Source: Vitis vinifera
Lineage: Eukaryota > Streptophyta > Magnoliopsida > Vitales > Vitaceae
Length of the DNA stretch: 64,000 nucleotides
Reading direction: 5' to 3'
Assembly (NCBI RefSeq): GCF_030704535.1
Contig: NC_081807.1
Location: 3,637,001 to 3,701,000, forward strand
Of the stretch, positions 59,880 through 64,000 are shown piece after piece. The notes beneath the pieces are model-generated. The model saw only the letters and a list, made by a program, of their open reading frames with translations, did no database searches and had not been told where the DNA came from. The position numbers were made by a program, and so were the translations under genes. Position 1 is the stretch's first letter. Every line of letters begins with the position of its first letter.

Positions 59880-62800
59880 TTTGTGATCTAAAAGGAACGT
59901 TAGCTCCCGTTTCTTTCTTCTATATTTATTAGTTTAATATTTCTTGTGAACCAAATGCAGTGATGGATCCCAAACATGGCCATGTGAAGGTGATAGACAA
60001 GTGTAGAGGACATGGGTCGAGATCCTTTTTTTTTCTCTTGACTATGACATAATGTGATCTGTTATGGTCGGCCATTGACGTAAGGGACTTGGATTTACTA
60101 GGATCAGCTCTGGGCTGGCATTCTTGTTCTGTTGCTTCCAATCCTTTCAATTTCTTGCCCCATCATCCAATCTTTGTTGCAAATATCTCTAGATGCCCAA
60201 TTTAAACTTTTAGGAAAAAACTAAGATACCATATCGCCATCTACCACACTCAGAATCGGACCTGTTCAAAATATATGATAAAATCTAAGATGTTGAATAA
60301 GTGTACAAAGAAGTGCAATTGGGTTAGAGTATAAAGCTACAGAGTAATGAGACCTAAGTTATGGGTGGTCCCTTTTTGACACCTATGGAAAAAGTGGTCA
60401 CTATAATAGAACCCCTAACCTTTTTTTTTAGCTTCTTTGAGACCATGGTAGAGGACTTGAAGCTCTTAAATCAAACTGATTTTTAGCTTGCAGATGATTA
60501 AATAGTAAAGATCAAATGGGGGCTTCCCACCATCTTCTTCTTCCCTTTTTTTCATTATCATATGAATTTTATACAAGGATCCTAGTCATCAAATAGTTTT
60601 TTCTGTTTTCTTATTTGAGAGAAGGCTTGAAGAGTCTACTGCATACTCTTTCATTAGTATAATGCATCTTCTTACTCACATATGTATAGGACATGCACGC
60701 TCTTGGCCTGTTAGTGGAAGGTCTGTTTGAATTGGATTCCAAGGAATTTTTGGCATCGAATACAATTGCAATTTGATTAGATCCCCTTATTTAAGCATAT
60801 TGGATATGTGTAGAAAATCAAGTCAAGGAAGCATTAACAACAGGCACACTAAGGCCAGTGGCCTCTCCTACTACCTCTATTATATTCTTTGCTTTTTGTT
60901 GAAATAATGAGGGAGCATCTTGTGTTTTTTTATCATCTTGTCGCCTGTATTTCAAGTTGGCCCCTCCAATAATTATAGATTAGTCTATTCAAGTTATTCA
61001 CTGTTCTTTGATTTGTAAAAATCCATATGAACTTGAAAACCGAATCTCTAATGGCCTGGACGTGCAAAACCCCATTGAATTTTTTTCATTTGATTTACAA
61101 CTTGTTCATAATATGCAGGTTGATGCTGTGAGATCTGCTTTAAATGCAATGGGATTCAAGGAAGTTGAGATTGTTGTTGCTGAGACAGGGTGGCCATACA
61201 GTGGAGATGCCAATGGAGTTGGGCCCAGCATTGAGAATGCGAAGGCCTACAATGGGAATTTGATTGCCCACCTTAGATCAATGGCTGGGACCCCATTGAT
61301 GCCTGGGAAATCTGTGGATACGTATATTTTTGCACTTTATGATGAGAATTTGAAACCTGGTCCAGGCTCGGAACGGGCATTTGGACTTTTCAAGCCTGAT
61401 CTTTCCATGACATATGATGTCTCTCTTTCAAAGAGTAGCCAGGTGAGATTTGAATCCATCTTTTAATAAAGCCATTGTGCTTTGCATTTGATCAATCTCC
61501 TTTTATGGTTATTGTCCCAGTAAAGACAATTTGGGTTGGGTACACCTAACACTTTTTAACCATTTAGCTTTTCAGGAACATAGATTACTTCATCAAAATG
61601 AAACAGTTCTTGATTATGTTTAAAGCATGACATAATTTAGAAAAGGAAAAAATAACTCCCATAGTTTTTTTTTTCCTTGGGAACGGATTATTTCTGCCTC
61701 AAATGGAATGGTCTTAAATTTTTTTTTGAAATAGTGGATGATACATGTTTTGTTTTAATTATATTATACTTCGATCCATTTTGGTGTTTGGGAACTGGTT
61801 ATAATTTCTGAAACTGCAGGATATTCAATTTTTCCGGCTTTTCAAAGACCGGTTTTTTCTCTACTATGTCATTATTAGGAATGCTGTATTCTAAAGCCTT
61901 GTATTCCAAATGCATTTTTTTTTCTTCCATTGTTTATATCATTTTGATGTAATATCATGCATTTGGTGAATGACATGCTTTCTTTGTGCTTGCCTCCCAG
62001 ACCCCATCAACCCCGGAAACTCCAGTGAATCCATCACCAAACCCAACAGCTAGTTCTGTCTGGTGTGTGCCCAAGACTGGTGTTTCTGATGCTCAACTGC
62101 AGGCAAATCTTGACTATGCTTGCAGCCAGGGCATCGACTGCACCCCAATTCAACCTGGTGGCGCTTGTTTTGAACCAAACACCGTTGCATCTCATGCTGC
62201 TTATGCCATGAACCTGCTCTATCAATCTTCTGGCAAGAATTCATGGAACTGTGATTTCACTCAGACAGCAACGCTCACATCCAGCAATCCAAGTAAATTC
62301 TCCTCCACTTCACCATCAACCAATTTTGAATAAGAAGAAATTTCCTCCTGGCCACACCAATAATACTGCAAGGGTTTTAGTCCTAGTTATGCTTTTGAGG
62401 GTTTTTTGAAAAAGAAAAACATTTTTAAAAAATATTTTTAAAAATATGACAGCTTCAAAACTATTTCCAAATTTATGGTACTTTTTAAGGTTTTAAATTT
62501 TAATTGGAAGTTGTCTTATATTTTTTGAATGGCTGTATTTTAAAAATTATTTTTTAAAAGTGCTTTTGAGGTGGGCTTGGATGCAACTTGGGTAGGGCAT
62601 AGGAGAAATAACTCTGATCACCCATAAAAAGCACGTTTCCCTTAAAGCTACTACCAACAAACCCTAGACTTTCTTGGACATGAGAGAGATGGGTCTACGC
62701 CACCAGATGGAGATAGACTTTTACTAAAGAGATGATGATATTCCCTTTATGGGTCCAGTGCCCCCATTAGCACATGATCATTTATAATGTAAAAGAGTAC

Positions 62801-62949
62801 AAGCTTTTCAAGTTGGGTGCCTTTTTTCCTCTTCCTGCTGGTTTTTTTGCTCTGAAGCCAGTGGCATAAACAGCAAGTGTTTACTTTACTCTCATCTCAA
62901 CCAATTTTCTCTTGTAGGTTATAATGCTTGCACTTTCCCTGGTAGCTGA
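58601..62949 (+). CDS. Secreted glucan endo-1,3-beta-glucosidase with X8 domain (GH17, At4g34480 type)
   Basis: Five exons: 58601-58673, 59003-59667, 61119-61442, 62001-62292 and 62918-62949, giving 461 residues. It hydrolyses beta-1,3-glucan (callose) in the cell wall or at plasmodesmata. The signal peptide is residues 1-24 (MPTLSHASIFFFFFSLLFPS). The GH17 barrel spans about 28-350: FIGINYGQVANNLPPP, the VGNEV motif with catalytic Glu123, and VAETGWPYSG with catalytic Glu268. A Pro/Thr/Ser linker (355-374) precedes an X8/CBM43 domain (375-457) starting WCVPKTGVSD, with its paired cysteines. The last exon encodes only YNACTFPGS after a split Ser. No hydrophobic GPI tail follows, so it is probably secreted and not GPI-anchored. 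It is the likely counterpart of Arabidopsis glucan endo-1,3-beta-glucosidase 7. Confidence 0.93.
59668..61118. other. Glucanase intron 2
   Basis: A 1.45-kb intron with a (TA)n run at about 59848-59872. No mobile element is recognised. The acceptor ATATGCAG ends at 61118. Confidence 0.6.
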
Positions 62950-63480
62950 AAAGGAAGAGGAAACGTCATCTTATGTCCAATAATAATCAAGAAGAATAAA
63001 AGGCCATGATAGTTTGCAGCAAGTGGTGGTTGTTCCCTAGCTTTGTTTGTAAAAGCTTTTTCTCCTTTGATGTGTGGATGTAAATCTCTCTGAAGCTTTC
63101 TCACTTTAGGTTGTGAATGCTACTACAACTCTTTTCTTTCTCCATATTTTTCTTGAAGGAAGGGGGGGGACCGGCGGTTGGTGGTGGGTAAGGAGCAATT
63201 ATGTTGAGAAGAAGAGCAGTCGAGGAAATAAGTCCTCACTAATATGATATATAAGCTGTAGACTTCATATTTCCAATTATGTAGTATGTGATGTAGAAAG
63301 ATCCTGGCTTGGCCTTATCCAAACAATTGCTCTGTTTCATTACTTCTTTTGTCTTTGATGATTTAACTTACGCCTCGACAAAATTTAATGTTGCGGTAAG
63401 AAATAATGAAAATTTATTTAATCCAATACGACAGGTTAAATAATCGTCTCAAAATGTCTTTATATAAACTGTTTTTTATT
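62950..63480. other. Glucanase 3' UTR and intergenic DNA
   Basis: The sequence directly after the TGA, to about 63350, is probably the 3' UTR. It contains a G-rich run (GGGGGGGGACCGGCGG type) near 63165. No other gene is visible. Confidence 0.4.
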
Positions 63481-63489
63481 ATGATTAAA

Positions 63490-63835
63490 AATGTGTTTGG
63501 TAGTGATTTTAGGAAATATTTTTAGTATTTTTAATATTTCAAAATTTTTATTTTTTAAATATTAAAAATATTATAAACATTTCTTAAAATCATTATTAAA
63601 CACGAAACAATAATTTTAAGAAATATCTTTAATACTTAAATTTTTTTATTATTTCAGTATTAAAAATATTAGAAATGTTTTCTAAAATCATTACCAAACG
63701 CATTTTAAAATTATTATCAAATGCATATTTAGAATACGTTTTGCAATAATTCTAGAAAACATTTTTAACATTTGAATGATTAAAATTTTTAAGAATTAGA
63801 AAAATTAAAAACACTTCCTAAAATTACTACTAAAG
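63490..63835. repeat. Cluster of short palindromic elements
   Basis: One unit, 63492-63604, runs from GTGTTTGGTAGTGATTTTAG to its near reverse complement ending AATCATTATTAAACAC. Two more degenerate units follow (to about 63703 and 63830), with ATTACCAAACGCATTTTAAA and TTCTAGAAAACATTTTTAAC. They belong to the same family as 3079-3193. Confidence 0.55.
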
Positions 63836-64000
63836 GGGTTTTAAGTTGTATTTAAACTTGTGTTATTTTAATTAATCTATTTAAAATTTAAATTTTATAA
63901 AAATATTATTTTAAAATTCCTTTTAATTGCTTTTTAACTTTTAACTTTAATTTTTTTGAAGATCTTAATTAATTTGATTATTTAATTTTAATTATAACAT
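63836..64000. other. AT-rich end of the window
   Basis: Nothing recognised. Confidence 0.4.

Noticed and set aside
1..64000. CRISPR arrays, rRNA, tRNA genes, bacterial operons or phage genes
   Set aside because: None found. The tandem repeats present lack unique spacers, and the only tRNA-like promoter boxes belong to the SINE at 16920-17010.

Overview
The window is nuclear DNA from a eudicot plant. The genes are intron-rich with GT-AG splice sites, lie 4 to 24 kb apart and are separated by very AT-rich DNA full of transposon relics. Gene content and the style of the LINE and LTR relics suggest grapevine (Vitis) or a close relative. That assignment is inference from memory, not a search.

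Six genes can be supported. (1) 58-2434 (+): the 3' end of a small NFD6-related gene, with its start outside the window. (2) 12036-14078 (+): a membrane-anchored protein of the Arabidopsis At1g01500 type, with a spliced 5' leader starting near 10.3 kb. (3) 15206-22361 (-): a BTB/POZ protein made of two exons around a 5.7-kb intron. (4) 38366-43419 (+): a receptor-like Ser/Thr kinase of the At4g34500 type, seven exons. (5) 47584-56205 (+): adenylyl cyclase-associated protein CAP1, ten exons. (6) 58601-62949 (+): a secreted GH17 beta-1,3-glucanase with an X8 domain, five exons, At4g34480 type. Genes 4 to 6 stand in the same order as Arabidopsis At4g34500, At4g34490 and At4g34480, so this is a conserved microsyntenic block. 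The kinase (signalling), CAP1 (actin turnover) and glucanase (cell-wall callose) share a neighbourhood, but nothing in the sequence shows a joint pathway.

Between and inside the genes: 2.4-10.3 kb holds short inverted-repeat elements, a Gypsy-type integrase relic and two LTR copies in inverted orientation. The BTB intron holds a tRNA-derived SINE and a LINE relic split by a MITE with TTA target duplication. The region 22.4-38.2 kb is a gene desert with a 5'-truncated Copia element (29.1-32.8 kb) interrupted by a solo LTR, then a second solo LTR (33.9-34.5 kb) whose empty site survives in an adjacent duplicate. The kinase introns contain a perfect 111-bp duplication and a 289-bp unit repeated almost four times. 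CAP1 introns contain a 263-bp duplication and an antisense LINE 3' end. The right edge carries several copies of a short palindromic element.

I see no CRISPR array, rRNA, tRNA gene, viral genome or clearly new biological system. The most informative features are the well-dated transposon nestings and the intron tandem arrays.
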